Under the pieces are notes generated by a model. That model was not told where the DNA came from and made no database searches. It saw only the letters and a program-made list of their open reading frames with translations. Below are positions 1 to 8,934 of a stretch of DNA of 64,000 bases, piece after piece; position 1 is the first letter of the stretch, and each line of letters begins with the position of its first letter. This DNA is from Kalaharituber pfeilii (Eukaryota; Ascomycota; Pezizomycetes; Pezizales; Pezizaceae). The stretch lies in NCBI GenBank assembly GCA_015179045.1, contig WHUZ01000032.1, positions 248,001-312,000 of the forward strand, written 5' to 3'. The position numbers were made by a program, and so were the translations under genes.

Positions 1-1346
1 GAATAGGCAGGGCAGCCGAATGGTCGAAGGTGGCTAAGCGCAGGTTTCTGACCATACCACGCTTCATATGGGGTCATTTTATTGAGGGCGGAGGTTGGTG
101 AACGGTTCCTGAGATATACGGCTGTTTTGATGGCTTCTGGCCATAGGTCGTTGAAGTCAATGCGGGCATCATGGACCATCGTTCTAGCCATGAGAAGTAC
201 TGTCTGGATCATCCTCTCACTCACACCATTCTGGTGTTGTGTGTATGGTGCGCATGGCTCCCATATGACCCCCATATGCCTGAATTCCTCTTGCAGCTTC
301 TTGTTTCCATATTCTGCACCATTGTCACTTCGAAATCTGATGATTCGGCTTGACTGGCTAACTTTGTTTGTGTCGATGTCGGCTTTGACAATGTTCTTGA
401 AGTTTGTCCATGCCTGGTGGACATCGGCAGCTGATTTGGAGGGCAGGAAGAACACCCAGGTCATTCTGGTATAGTCATCAACAAATATGATGAAGTATCG
501 ATTTCCACCAAGTGACACTGGTAATAGTCCGCAGACATCTGAATGAATCAATTCGAGTGGTTTGGCTGCTCTTTGTTGTGGTATTCGACTGATCACTTCC
601 TTCTGTTTACCCTCAATGCATGGGGCGCAGGTGTTTTTCAAACCAGGAATATGCTCGCTGGCTTTGAGGATAGCAATCTCAGAGGCAAGGCCGGATGCTA
701 ATGATTGTACGCTCTGCAGGTTCAAATGGCCGAGTCGACGGTGCCATATCTCGAGTGGGAGTGGCTTTATATTGGTAGGCTGATTTCCTGCTGATGCGCG
801 CAGTGCCAGAGCTTTTTCGTCGATTACTTGAGAGTTGAGCTTGAACATATTGGCTAGGGGCTTGCAGCGAGCGATGACCTTTCCTGACTCCACGGTTTTA
901 TCAATTAACATGCAGAACCCACTGTCAAAGATAATGGTATGGTGGGAGGAGGGTGTGGTCAACTTCCCTATGGATATCAAATTGCAGCCAATCTTCGGAG
1001 CATAGAGGACGTTTGAGAGGCGGAGTTTATGGTGACTTCCTTGAGGGTCGGTCACACGAAGAATAATCGTGCCGCAGCATATAGCATTGATAGTTGAGTT
1101 GTTGCCTAGCACGATTGGGATGGGTTTTTGCAGGCGCTTCCAGTCTAGGAAGTAATTGAGGTTGCAAGAGATGTGATCTGAAGCGCCAGAATCGAAGAGG
1201 AAGGCAGAGCGTTGGAGGATTGAGGTTGCGGTTTGAAGGGAAACTCGAGCTGCATGGCAGGCATATATCAGTAGTGGGCTTGGGTGGTAGGCATATGCAA
1301 TGGAGTGTGGATGTGTCATGGCAGCGCGTGAACTTGAGTCGGTTAG
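1..1346 (-). CDS. Ty1/copia Pol (protease-integrase part), runs off left edge
   Basis: I read this frame codon by codon from 1346 down to 1 and found no stop, so it is open for about 448 codons and leaves the window before reverse transcriptase. It is in the same frame as gag, separated only by the UGA at 1347-1349. Seen in order: aspartic protease motif DSGASDH (1191-1173), the pre-integrase HRRLGH and CAPC zinc-binding motifs, then the integrase core with D at 537-539, D at 324-326 (RSDNGAE) and E at 216-218 (GVSERM), the last pair separated by 35 residues as is usual for retroviral-type integrases. The order protease-integrase-(RT) is that of copia elements. No degeneration is visible, so the element may be young. 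RT and RNase H should lie just left of the window. Confidence 0.9.
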
Positions 1347-1349
1347 TCA
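1341..1349 (-). promoter_or_regulatory. Probable stop-codon readthrough site between gag and pol
   Basis: On the minus strand gag ends in TGA followed by CTA ACC, and the pol frame continues in phase without a stop. UGA followed by CUA is the best known readthrough context and is used in fungi, animals and viruses. No frameshift is needed to join the two frames. The alternative is a recent nonsense mutation in a single gag-pol frame. Confidence 0.55.
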
Positions 1350-2348
1350 ATCCATCTCTGTGAGTCGTGGTATCTCGATTCGGTCTTCAAGGTTTGAGGT
1401 GGCTGTATTGGTTGTGATGGCAACGTTTGCTGTTGATTGGCCACCTTTCTCGAGCTCTTTAACAACTTTTTGGGCTCGCTTCCGTGTGAAGCATTCTTCT
1501 AACTTATGCCCTTTTCGTCCACAGTAGGTGCACAATGGTCGATTGTCGGAATTGTTGTTTCTATCATCCTGCTTTCGGTAATTTTTCTTATGCTCACGGC
1601 GGTCACGGCAGTCACGGTCACGGTGGTCACGGCGGTCCCGGCGGTCCCTCCTTTTCGACTTGTGGTCGTCTTTATTTCTAGTACTGACTAGAGCCTTCGA
1701 ATTTTGGCGGCGGTGACCAAGCTTTGTCTCTCGTTCGATCAGTTTGTTGAGGACTTGTATGTATGAGGTTGTGGAGTTTGAGTGAGCATGAGTGACAATG
1801 TCATCATAATCTCGGGGAAGGTTGTTGGTTAGCTGGGAGATAAGGTCTTGGTCGGTGAGTTTCTTTTCTGTGAGAGCAAGACGATCTTGGTAGGACTTTA
1901 GTTTTGAACCATATTCGTCCATCGAGTTATAATTGACAAACTGTTCTCGATAGAACTCTTGGATAAGGTTTTGTCCGTTGCTTATGCCACTGGTTCCACC
2001 ATAGTGATCTTTGAGGATTTTCCATTGCTCGGCTGGATCCTCTTCGTGGGCGATATACGACTGGACAGTTGGTGAGCAGAACTGGAAGATAAGCATTGCT
2101 GCTTTCTTCTGTTTCTTCTTGTATGTTGCTACGTCATTAGATATTGTGACAGAGGAGGTACGTGTTTGACTGCCAGAGGAGGGGGTTTCAGGTATGGTTT
2201 CAGTCCCTTGCACGACTTCCCAGAGGTCTTCTCCATTGAGCAGAAATTTCATGGAGAAGCTCCATGCTTGGTAGTTGGTGCCGTTGAGTATTGGTGCGCG
2301 GAGACCGTCCTTTGTGGTGAGAAAGGTTTGATCGTTGGATGCGGACAT
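1347..2348 (-). CDS. Ty1/copia Gag
   Basis: A 333-aa structural protein of a copia retrotransposon, starting at ATG 2348. The N-terminal part has the copia Gag features LNGTNYQAWSFSM and a helical region, including the EEDPAEQWKILKDHYGG segment, in the style of the UBN2 family. A very basic RD-rich stretch follows (positions about 1680-1590 of the DNA). The CCHC zinc knuckle CTYCGRKGHKLEEC lies near the C-terminus and binds RNA. The frame ends at a UGA directly in phase with pol. Gag would be made in excess and pol only if the stop is read through, which fits the capsid stoichiometry such elements need. Confidence 0.9.
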   Translation of the reverse strand: MSASNDQTFLTTKDGLRAPILNGTNYQAWSFSMKFLLNGEDLWEVVQGTETIPETPSSGSQTRTSSVTISNDVATYKKKQKKAAMLIFQFCSPTVQSYIAHEEDPAEQWKILKDHYGGTSGISNGQNLIQEFYREQFVNYNSMDEYGSKLKSYQDRLALTEKKLTDQDLISQLTNNLPRDYDDIVTHAHSNSTTSYIQVLNKLIERETKLGHRRQNSKALVSTRNKDDHKSKRRDRRDRRDHRDRDCRDRREHKKNYRKQDDRNNNSDNRPLCTYCGRKGHKLEECFTRKRAQKVVKELEKGGQSTANVAITTNTATSNLEDRIEIPRLTEMD

Positions 2349-2425
2349 TGTGGTTTGGGATATCGAGGGTCAAATTGAATGTTGAGTCGAGGATCAAAAT
2401 TAAGGGCACGATAGGTGGGACCGAG

Positions 2426-2744
2426 TGTTGAGGGAAGGAGATAAATATCAGGGTAAAAGTGGTATAATGGGTACGATATATACGCAGATGATTAGTGCGT
2501 CAAAGGGCTCATAACCTGAGGAAAGATGAAAGACGGAATGAAGCTTGTTCATTTCTGCCACGACCATCGAGGTCGAAACAGCTGCTATATATACATGAGG
2601 GTTTGCCATGGACTTGTGGCGACAAAGAAAAAATTTTATACATGATGTTGAATAGACTCATATAGAACGAGCCAATAGGTATCACCGTCAGGCGATGTCA
2701 CGTGAGTGGCACGGGTGCCAAGATCTCACTAGAGTATTCTAACA
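2426..2744 (-). repeat. Putative 5' LTR of the copia element (319 bp)
   Basis: Read on the minus strand the segment begins TGTTAGAATACT at 2744, a typical copia LTR start, and ends in AACA at 2426, giving TGTT...AACA borders. A TATATATA box lies at about 2586-2593. It lies 77 bp upstream of the gag ATG. The base next to the outer edge begins CTACT (2745-2749), the candidate target duplication; the partner is outside the window. I could not recognise a full-length tRNA primer-binding site next to the inner edge. Confidence 0.6.
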
Positions 2745-3142
2745 CTACTCATGCGTGCTTTCTGAGGCGCCGAGTGCTCTAAAACAAATAACCCTAGGAC
2801 CGACTAAACCAAATCTGTCGTGCAAAAATTCTGAGTCCAAATGAGTACATAATGTTGCCTGCAACCTCGGCCAGAATGGAAATACGCAGTCAAGTCTCGG
2901 CGCGTGAAAGCAACCGAGCAGCGGCCAGAGTATGCAAAAGTTATAATTAGATGTAATCCTAGTTAATAAATAACAGAGTCCCACTCCCGAAATCTCCCTC
3001 CAGGGCACACTTCACAGGAAACAATTGGAATTGTATACTTCGTGCGACACCAATCTATCCGTATATACTGTCCTGCAGTCAAGACCCTCCATCACGTTGA
3101 AACTCGCTTATCAACCGATATTCCACTCCAGCAAAACTAGTA
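2745..3142. other. Intergenic, upstream of the methyltransferase
   Basis: This 398-bp stretch separates the retrotransposon from the methyltransferase gene and must hold that gene's promoter. I see no coding signal and no clear TATA box. Confidence 0.5.
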
Positions 3143-4195
3143 ATGGACACCCAACACTCAAACCACGGCTCCCAATATGCCTACTCAATCCCCGGCTACT
3201 CCGACTTTTACGACGTTTGGGTGGAGTCCCTGTTCTCTCCCGCTAACCCCACGGACTCCACCTCAACCCTAGTCAAAAGTGAAGACACTCCCCTCTTTTC
3301 AGAGCTCCTGCAGCAACAGCTCGACCTTGCATCCAACAGTGAACGCCAAACAGTGTCAGTTGTCGACCTCGGTACCGGCACAGGCCGTGTTGTACAAGAA
3401 CTCTGGAGATCCGTGATTCAGTCCGCAAGTGGCGCCCAGGAGAACGCCCCGAACATTGAGTTATATGGTGTGGATCACTCCACAGACATGATCCGTACGG
3501 CTGAAAGAACCTTTATCGCAGCCTTCCCGGAGACAGAACGCCCCTCATCCAAGCAGCCAAGTCCTAGGTGGCTTCAAGCATCTGCCTCCAACTTTGTGGA
3601 GAAGATTGGAGGCGTAGAGGGGAAGATAGATTTGCTGCTGCTATCCGTTGGAATGATCCACCATCTCATTGACCCGGCGGAAATCTTGGCCCTTGTAGGA
3701 CAGATAGCAAAGGGATTGCGCGCAGGCACGGGTGTTGCTGCCATTGCTGTGTTGGATGAAATGGTTCCTGAGAACCAAGAAGCTGTGAATGTGCAGCCCG
3801 AGTACACCGCTGACCTCATTATTCCAGTGAAGAAAACGTCCGGGGCCGTCTATTGCAAGAGTCCTACTGTGACGAAGGAGGAGCTTAGAGTGCACACAGT
3901 TCCCAGCAGCGGGGAAGGCCAAGAAGAAACCAAGGTTCAGATGAAAGTAAGGACTGATAGTTGGGTTGTTGAGCTGTTTGAGGGGGTACCGGCAGACTGG
4001 AATAAGGAGAAGGAATCCTTAGCATCCATAGTGGAGCAAGGGAAGGCCAGCAAAGTTTGGAGGAAGGAGATGGAATGGAGCTTGGCGGTGTGGGATGAGC
4101 CGCTTTTCATTGAGCTGCTGAGAAGGAACGGGCTGGAGATCACCGAAACGAAGAAGGGGGGCTACCAGAAGTGGTACCTGCTGAGGAGAACGTAG
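3143..4195 (+). CDS. SAM-dependent methyltransferase (class I), intronless
   Basis: A 350-aa protein starting at ATG 3143. The Rossmann-fold glycine motif I, VVDLGTGTGRVV, lies near residues 74-85. The acidic residue after strand 2 is in YGVDHSTDMI (about 112-121), and IDLLLLSVGMIHHL matches motif IV and the following helix (about 160-173). It therefore probably binds S-adenosylmethionine; the acceptor is unknown. The C-terminal third is charged and has no domain I can name. There is no signal peptide, so it is probably cytosolic. The single open frame among transposons could be a lineage-specific gene or a transferred one. The class assignment is firm; the substrate is not. Confidence 0.8.
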   Translation: MDTQHSNHGSQYAYSIPGYSDFYDVWVESLFSPANPTDSTSTLVKSEDTPLFSELLQQQLDLASNSERQTVSVVDLGTGTGRVVQELWRSVIQSASGAQENAPNIELYGVDHSTDMIRTAERTFIAAFPETERPSSKQPSPRWLQASASNFVEKIGGVEGKIDLLLLSVGMIHHLIDPAEILALVGQIAKGLRAGTGVAAIAVLDEMVPENQEAVNVQPEYTADLIIPVKKTSGAVYCKSPTVTKEELRVHTVPSSGEGQEETKVQMKVRTDSWVVELFEGVPADWNKEKESLASIVEQGKASKVWRKEMEWSLAVWDEPLFIELLRRNGLEITETKKGGYQKWYLLRRT

Positions 4196-4400
4196 CTCGC
4201 GCCGCCCGAAGCACAGGTTATCCGGTGACAGGTGTATTCATATCTTATGTGAGGACAGTCAGACCAATATATCTTCGAATTTTGTCTTTCTTAGATTCTG
4301 CCATTCCTCTAACTCTCAAGCTCACGCTCGTTGTAAGAGGAGAGTGATAGCGTCTACTATCTTCAGAGTGACTGGAACGTTGAGAACCAGTGTTCCCAAC
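4196..4400. other. 3' flank of the methyltransferase gene
   Basis: No gene seen. The region probably holds the polyadenylation signals of the methyltransferase gene. Confidence 0.4.
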
Positions 4401-5165
4401 CGGCCAGGCCAAGGTTCAAGATGGCCCAGGTCGGTCCAGGCCGCCCATCCCATTCAGGCCGTTCAAGCGATTCAGGAGTAGGAGGGCTGGTTACAAGGCT
4501 ATTCAGGGGCCACCTTCAGGTTACTTGGACACGGATTTGATATAACCCTTTCTATATCCTCGGATAGCTATCTAGACTTTTTTTTTTATCGAGCAGCGCT
4601 TTTTGCAGCTATTCGGGTAAATAATTTTTTGTCAATATCACTTGACTGTATACTAATTTCTTTTATTAGTACTTCATGGAGACAGAAATTCCAACCACCG
4701 GTACTGGAGATGATGATTCCTTCAGTAATCTTTCTTCACTCTGCATAGTGCAATTCAAAGTTTTAATCTTGCATTAACAACCCCCTGCAGTCAATCTGAT
4801 GCCGAAATCGAGCCTTCTGGAATTTGGGTCACAAAAATCTGGTGCGACAAACTTGGGTTTGACAGTATAGTGCATGAAAATGGAAAGCGATTCTGGTGAT
4901 GCAAAATCTGCAAGCAAAATCCGAAAAGTTAGAGAATGAGGTATACGTACTGGTTACGAGACTAGTATACGTAGAAGTTAGAGTACGTTCTGTATATAGC
5001 TGCTGTATAATTTAACTCACACTGCAGCCTGAATGGCCTGAATGGCCTGGACCGGCCTGGGCCGGCCTGAGACATTCAGGCAGCCTGGACCGGCGCGGGC
5101 GGACCTCACGACCGGCCTAGATTTCTATGGCCCAGGCCGGCCAGGCCATACCCTTGACCTGGCCG
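4401..5165. mobile_element. Candidate 765-bp non-autonomous element with GGCC-rich imperfect inverted ends
   Basis: The left end starts CGGCCAGGCCAAGGTTCAAG; the reverse complement of the right end starts CGGCCAGGTCAAGGGTATGG, so the first 15 bases match at 14. Both ends continue into clusters of GGCC, CAGGCC and TTCAGGCC words in opposite orientation, while the 500-bp middle is AT-rich. No transposase frame is present and I found no clear target duplication. It also contains the micro-insertion at 4941-4973. Confidence 0.4.
4941..4973. mobile_element. 15-bp micro-insertion with 9-bp target duplication (site 1)
   Basis: The core CTGGTTACGAGACTA (4950-4964) is flanked on both sides by GTATACGTA (4941-4949 and 4965-4973), a perfect 9-bp direct repeat. 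The same core occurs at 39051-39065 and, on the other strand, at 40393-40407, 12239-12253 and 14884-14898. Confidence 0.6.
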
Positions 5166-5231
5166 TAGCCCACAGGGCGGCATGCGAGTAAAGATATAAA
5201 AGGCAGGAAAATTCCTACTTAATTTCACCAG

Positions 5232-5341
5232 GATACAGTTCATTTACTGTTTAGACCCCCAGCCTCCACAACATTGTTCTCAGAACGATACAGATCATTT
5301 ACTGTTTAGACCCCCAGCCTCCACAACATTGTTCTCAGAAC
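5232..5341 (+). repeat. Two tandem copies of a 55-bp unit just upstream of a start codon
   Basis: Unit 1 is 5232-5286 and unit 2 is 5287-5341; they differ at one base (T/A at the eighth position). A third partial copy (AATACAGCA) runs into the ATG at 5350. The array forms the immediate 5' leader of the downstream gene and so duplicates its leader or core promoter. Confidence 0.9.
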
Positions 5342-5349
5342 AATACAGC

Positions 5350-6264
5350 ATGGCTGAAGTGACGCACTCTGATACCACTATTACTGCACAGGCGTCAGAT
5401 ACACAGTCAATTTCTTCATCCCAGAGCCTGCAGTTGCCATCACCAGGCGCCTTGGAAGGCATCGAAGGGATTCTTATTCAACGATATGAAGGCGTCCCCA
5501 AGCTCCAGGCGGCTGTGAGAGCAAAACGTGGAGAGCTTACGACTAGGGCTAGTAATGGAAACCAATACCTAGCCTTTGACAATGTGGCCAATACCGAAAT
5601 GGTGGGGATAGACCGGGCCAGAAGAGGTCTCGGGCCTGTACGGCTCAGCTACTATATTCATGCTAAGTTACTCATCGTCAAGGTCATGGCCAGTCCACTC
5701 CATGAAGCCTCACGTCGCACTCTAGAAACCAGAATCAATGTCAAGATGGCGCAGATGCGGATATCTCCTGGGGACCTTATATCAGTGGGCTCAAGTACAT
5801 TTCACGGTCAATCTTCATCGAAGGAGGCAGACACCTCTTTCAAACCTACCTGCCGGTCCAAGCAAACAGATTGGCCTACGATTGTGTTGGAGTCAGGTTA
5901 CACGGAGTACTTAGCCCGGTTGAGGTCAGATGCAAGGTGGTGGTTGGCGAATTCCGCTGGAGATGTGAAGACTGTACTGTTGATTTCTGTGCAAGAAGAC
6001 CATCAAACTCTTAAGCTGGAGCAATGGGTCCTTGCAGCACTGGCTGAACCAGTTTGCGGCCGGGCTGCTCGCGCCAGTATTCAGATGACGGCAACCAAAG
6101 TCAAGGAGTTGACGGTTGCCCCGACATTTGTCACAGGTGCCCCGTTAATCCTGAAGTTTGAAGATATTTTTTTGCGGGCCCCAAGAGATGGGGAAGGGGA
6201 CTTTATCTTCGATGAGAAAGAGTTGTCCACCTGGAGGAGAGATGTGTGGAACTCAATGCAATAG
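5350..6264 (+). CDS. Uncharacterised 304-aa fungal protein, possible restriction-endonuclease-like fold
   Basis: The first ATG in the frame is at 5350; the open frame upstream has only non-ATG codons. The protein has a Ser/Thr-rich N-terminus (to about residue 35), then a globular part. The segment DTSFKP, then WPTIVLESGYTEYLARLRSDARWWLANS, then VKTVLLISV is the pattern of an expanded family of fungal proteins; its Asp, then Glu after a hydrophobic strand, recalls PD-(D/E)XK or Uma2-like nuclease folds. That relation is inference from the pattern. No signal peptide or membrane segment is visible. The gene follows a duplicated 55-bp leader and is isolated among repeats. Confidence 0.6.
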   Translation: MAEVTHSDTTITAQASDTQSISSSQSLQLPSPGALEGIEGILIQRYEGVPKLQAAVRAKRGELTTRASNGNQYLAFDNVANTEMVGIDRARRGLGPVRLSYYIHAKLLIVKVMASPLHEASRRTLETRINVKMAQMRISPGDLISVGSSTFHGQSSSKEADTSFKPTCRSKQTDWPTIVLESGYTEYLARLRSDARWWLANSAGDVKTVLLISVQEDHQTLKLEQWVLAALAEPVCGRAARASIQMTATKVKELTVAPTFVTGAPLILKFEDIFLRAPRDGEGDFIFDEKELSTWRRDVWNSMQ

Positions 6265-7757
6265 GAACCCCCGGAAGCCAAAAAGGAGGAGAAAAAGGAA
6301 AATGATAGGTGAGCATCGGACATCGTTACCACTTAGAGGTCAAATGAGTATGGTTTCAGAGAGATGAGAATTATAGTTTGGCTGGTATTTAGAGGTAACT
6401 ACTCCAACACCGATCCGATTTGCTATGTCCAAGATGTCCATTGGCTTTTCCATCGAATTGCTATGAGTCACAAAGAACCGTGGTGAAAGTGATTTGTTGA
6501 GGGGTGGCTTTGGGAGTGTTCCATGTAAGGTTGTCGCCGCATGCGGAGTGGGCTTGCCGCATGTGGGTGTGGCTTGCATATAGCGCTGGACGCTGAACTG
6601 GACAAAGTGCTCTGCGAGCAAAGGTGTATCCTGGACAAAGACTCTGGACAAAGACTCTGGACAAAGTTCCCTCCTGACAAAGAGTATGCCTTTGTCCAGA
6701 GCACCACACCTTACAGGCTTTGTTCACCGAGGACAATGCACTGCAGAGTTAATTTAACAACCTCATGCTACGTTCATTTGCTATGTTATTATTTCTTATA
6801 CTATGTTACTATTTTGTATTTAAAGAGGATAGATTGCCCACAGTTCTTGAGGAACAATTAAGAGTCAAGTAGTTCATCAATTATCAAGTTATTATTCGGG
6901 AGGAAGGTGGCTGCTTGGAGAGGACTAGGGCTCGCTATTTTATATTCTTTTCCCTTTCCCTGGAAGTTTTCTTTTCTTATGCGTTTAGCTTATTTTTCCT
7001 CTTTATCAATGTACATGTCTGTATATTTTTGACTGCGTTCCTTTGGCGCCGCTTACATCTCCTGCATGCTTGCTTGCTTAAGTACTTTCTACATAAGTTC
7101 CTTCCTCAGGACATTGATTGTATATTCTCCTGATTATTGTTTTCTTTAACCTTTCAGCAGTCTGACGAACACCGGCAGGTCGCGCGGGTCACGAAATTGG
7201 AGTTTGGTAGATGAACATTCTCTAAGCCGGAGGGGCCCTGGAGGTAGTGGCAGCAGCCAGGTGTGAGGAGCGAGGCTCGAAGATACCATCCAGTCATTAA
7301 CTGTCACAAGATAATAGGTTCAAAGATTCGAAATTCGATATGCTTTGCTTTGCTTTAGAGAAGACGTACATGTACGGTACAGTATAGGATATGCTATGAA
7401 TAACCAGAAGAATTTCGCAGAGAAGGCATCATTTAAGTCACTGATACATACATATACCATCTGGTGCCGTTGTTCGCATTGGGCCATCGGATCACCGATA
7501 TCTATCTTTGCCTGCCAAGTGAGTTGCAAAGAGCCGTATTCTATTCGGTCTTGGGCAACGCAGGGCAATCGCCGCACACATCCAGTATTCACCACCCCTT
7601 TTGTAGATACCTGTGCAAGGTTCTGCATTGTTGGTTTTTGTTTTTTATTTGCGCAGAAAGACGTTGGATGGCCCCGGGTCGCATATGTTACCTTGTGCAA
7701 AGACACAGGGCCCGTAATAACGTGTGCCTCTGGGTGATTATTCTCCGGGGAGGGTGA
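6265..7757. other. Gene-free stretch with a tandem-repeat hairpin; possible LTR relic
   Basis: No gene supported. At about 6629-6665 the 13-bp unit CTGGACAAAGACT occurs twice and then partially, and CTCTGGACAAAG pairs with CTTTGTCCAGAG near 6690-6701, giving a 12-bp stem. The AT-rich part from 6740 to 7130, with its run of TATGTTA words, has the look of a decayed retrotransposon LTR, but I cannot define its ends. Confidence 0.35.
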
Positions 7758-7859
7758 ATGAGGCTATGCGTTGAGCGGGCTTGGCTAGCGCTTGACATGG
7801 TACCAGTACACGCTTCATCTGTCCAAGCATGCCAGGACCTCAGTTCCCATAGTCAGCCA

Positions 7860-8760
7860 TGCATCAACCCTTTAGCACTCTCCCATCAGGCACGTGGTGC
7901 CCTACCTCAACCCGCAAGACTTTGTCATCCTCCATGGAGTCAACTACGACGTATTGACGAACGAAATCCGGGATAAATCACGCTTCGCGCATTTTCGACC
8001 AGCTGTGGCCAAACCGCACTCAGCACGGTGATGCCAATGCTCGCTCGATCTTTGATGACGCGTCTAAAGTCCGTGGATTTGCGTCAAGGTAAATTTAGCA
8101 GCTTCGAGAACATCTATCATTTGCATCTATCATTTGCAGATTGCTTATTTTACATCTGTCATTGGGACAAACAAGGATGGGAACCATATCTTTGTGGTTG
8201 TACCTTAGACAATAGCAGCCTTCATGTTTACTGGTAGAATGGAACTAACATTCAGCGAAAGACTGTGCTGCAGGTGTTTGTGGATTTTTGCACAGGGGTG
8301 GTACGATCTCAGTTGGTGAAGAGTGCCCACAACGTGGATCGCCAGAACAGGTCAGAGATGAAGATACCTGCTGACGACGCGCGTAACATACTGGCTGCAC
8401 AGTCTGAAAAATAGTGATCGGCACCAAGACGATGCTGGTCCCTGGGTTTGAATGTCGGGAATTATTTGCCATCATTGACCTCGCCGACATGCTAGTCCGG
8501 TTGAAGTTTCTGATTCACCGTCCCCCATCCCGCTTATTTTGTGGAGATCGGACGAATTGCTCTCGGAAAATGTCTGTGGTTATCGACAATCATAGCAATG
8601 TATACCTACCCCCGAGAAAATGTGCATGCCAAGCAACAGGTAAGTGTGAATCGACATTACGTGGTATACAAGGATGTCATCCAGATCATGTATTCCAATC
8701 ACTGTGACATTAGCCTCACGCATTCGCCAGACCATCGGATGAGAAGAGCTGCGGAGTGTG
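7860..8760 (+). pseudogene. Relic of an intron-containing gene of unknown function
   Basis: Protein-like pieces alternate between frames: a stretch around 7885-8010 that reads VVPYLNPQDFVILHGVNY-like in one frame, one around 8000-8085 ending at a plausible donor (GTAAAT at 8090), and further pieces after an acceptor at about 8140. Stops and frame changes separate them. I recognise no family. This may be a dead gene or a gene whose exons I failed to join. Confidence 0.3.
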
Positions 8761-8862
8761 AGACTGGAAGTTCTGGAAGAAGAGGACATAGAGTGGTGTA
8801 CTATGATATCCTATCGATGCCTTGTTCCAAGCAGTAGTGGTGAGACAGAGGGCGCTTGCATC

Positions 8863-8934
8863 AGATGGGGGCGTGCCCTGCCATGGCGAACAGCTACAAG
8901 CGGGGTCACGTGAAATAAAAAAAAAGATGGGGGC
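8863..8934 (+). mobile_element. 5'-truncated LINE tail (52 bp) with 10-bp target duplication
   Basis: AGATGGGGGC occurs at 8863-8872 and again at 8925-8934. Between them lie 44 bp ending GCGGGGTCACGTGAAAT and a run of A. The 44 bp resemble the 3' end of the larger LINE copy at 22708-23178 (CCTGCCAT... GCGGGGTTACGTGATC). Confidence 0.65.

Noticed and set aside
6740..7190. A solo Ty3/gypsy LTR
   Set aside because: Composition fits, but I could not find matching TG...CA borders or a target duplication.
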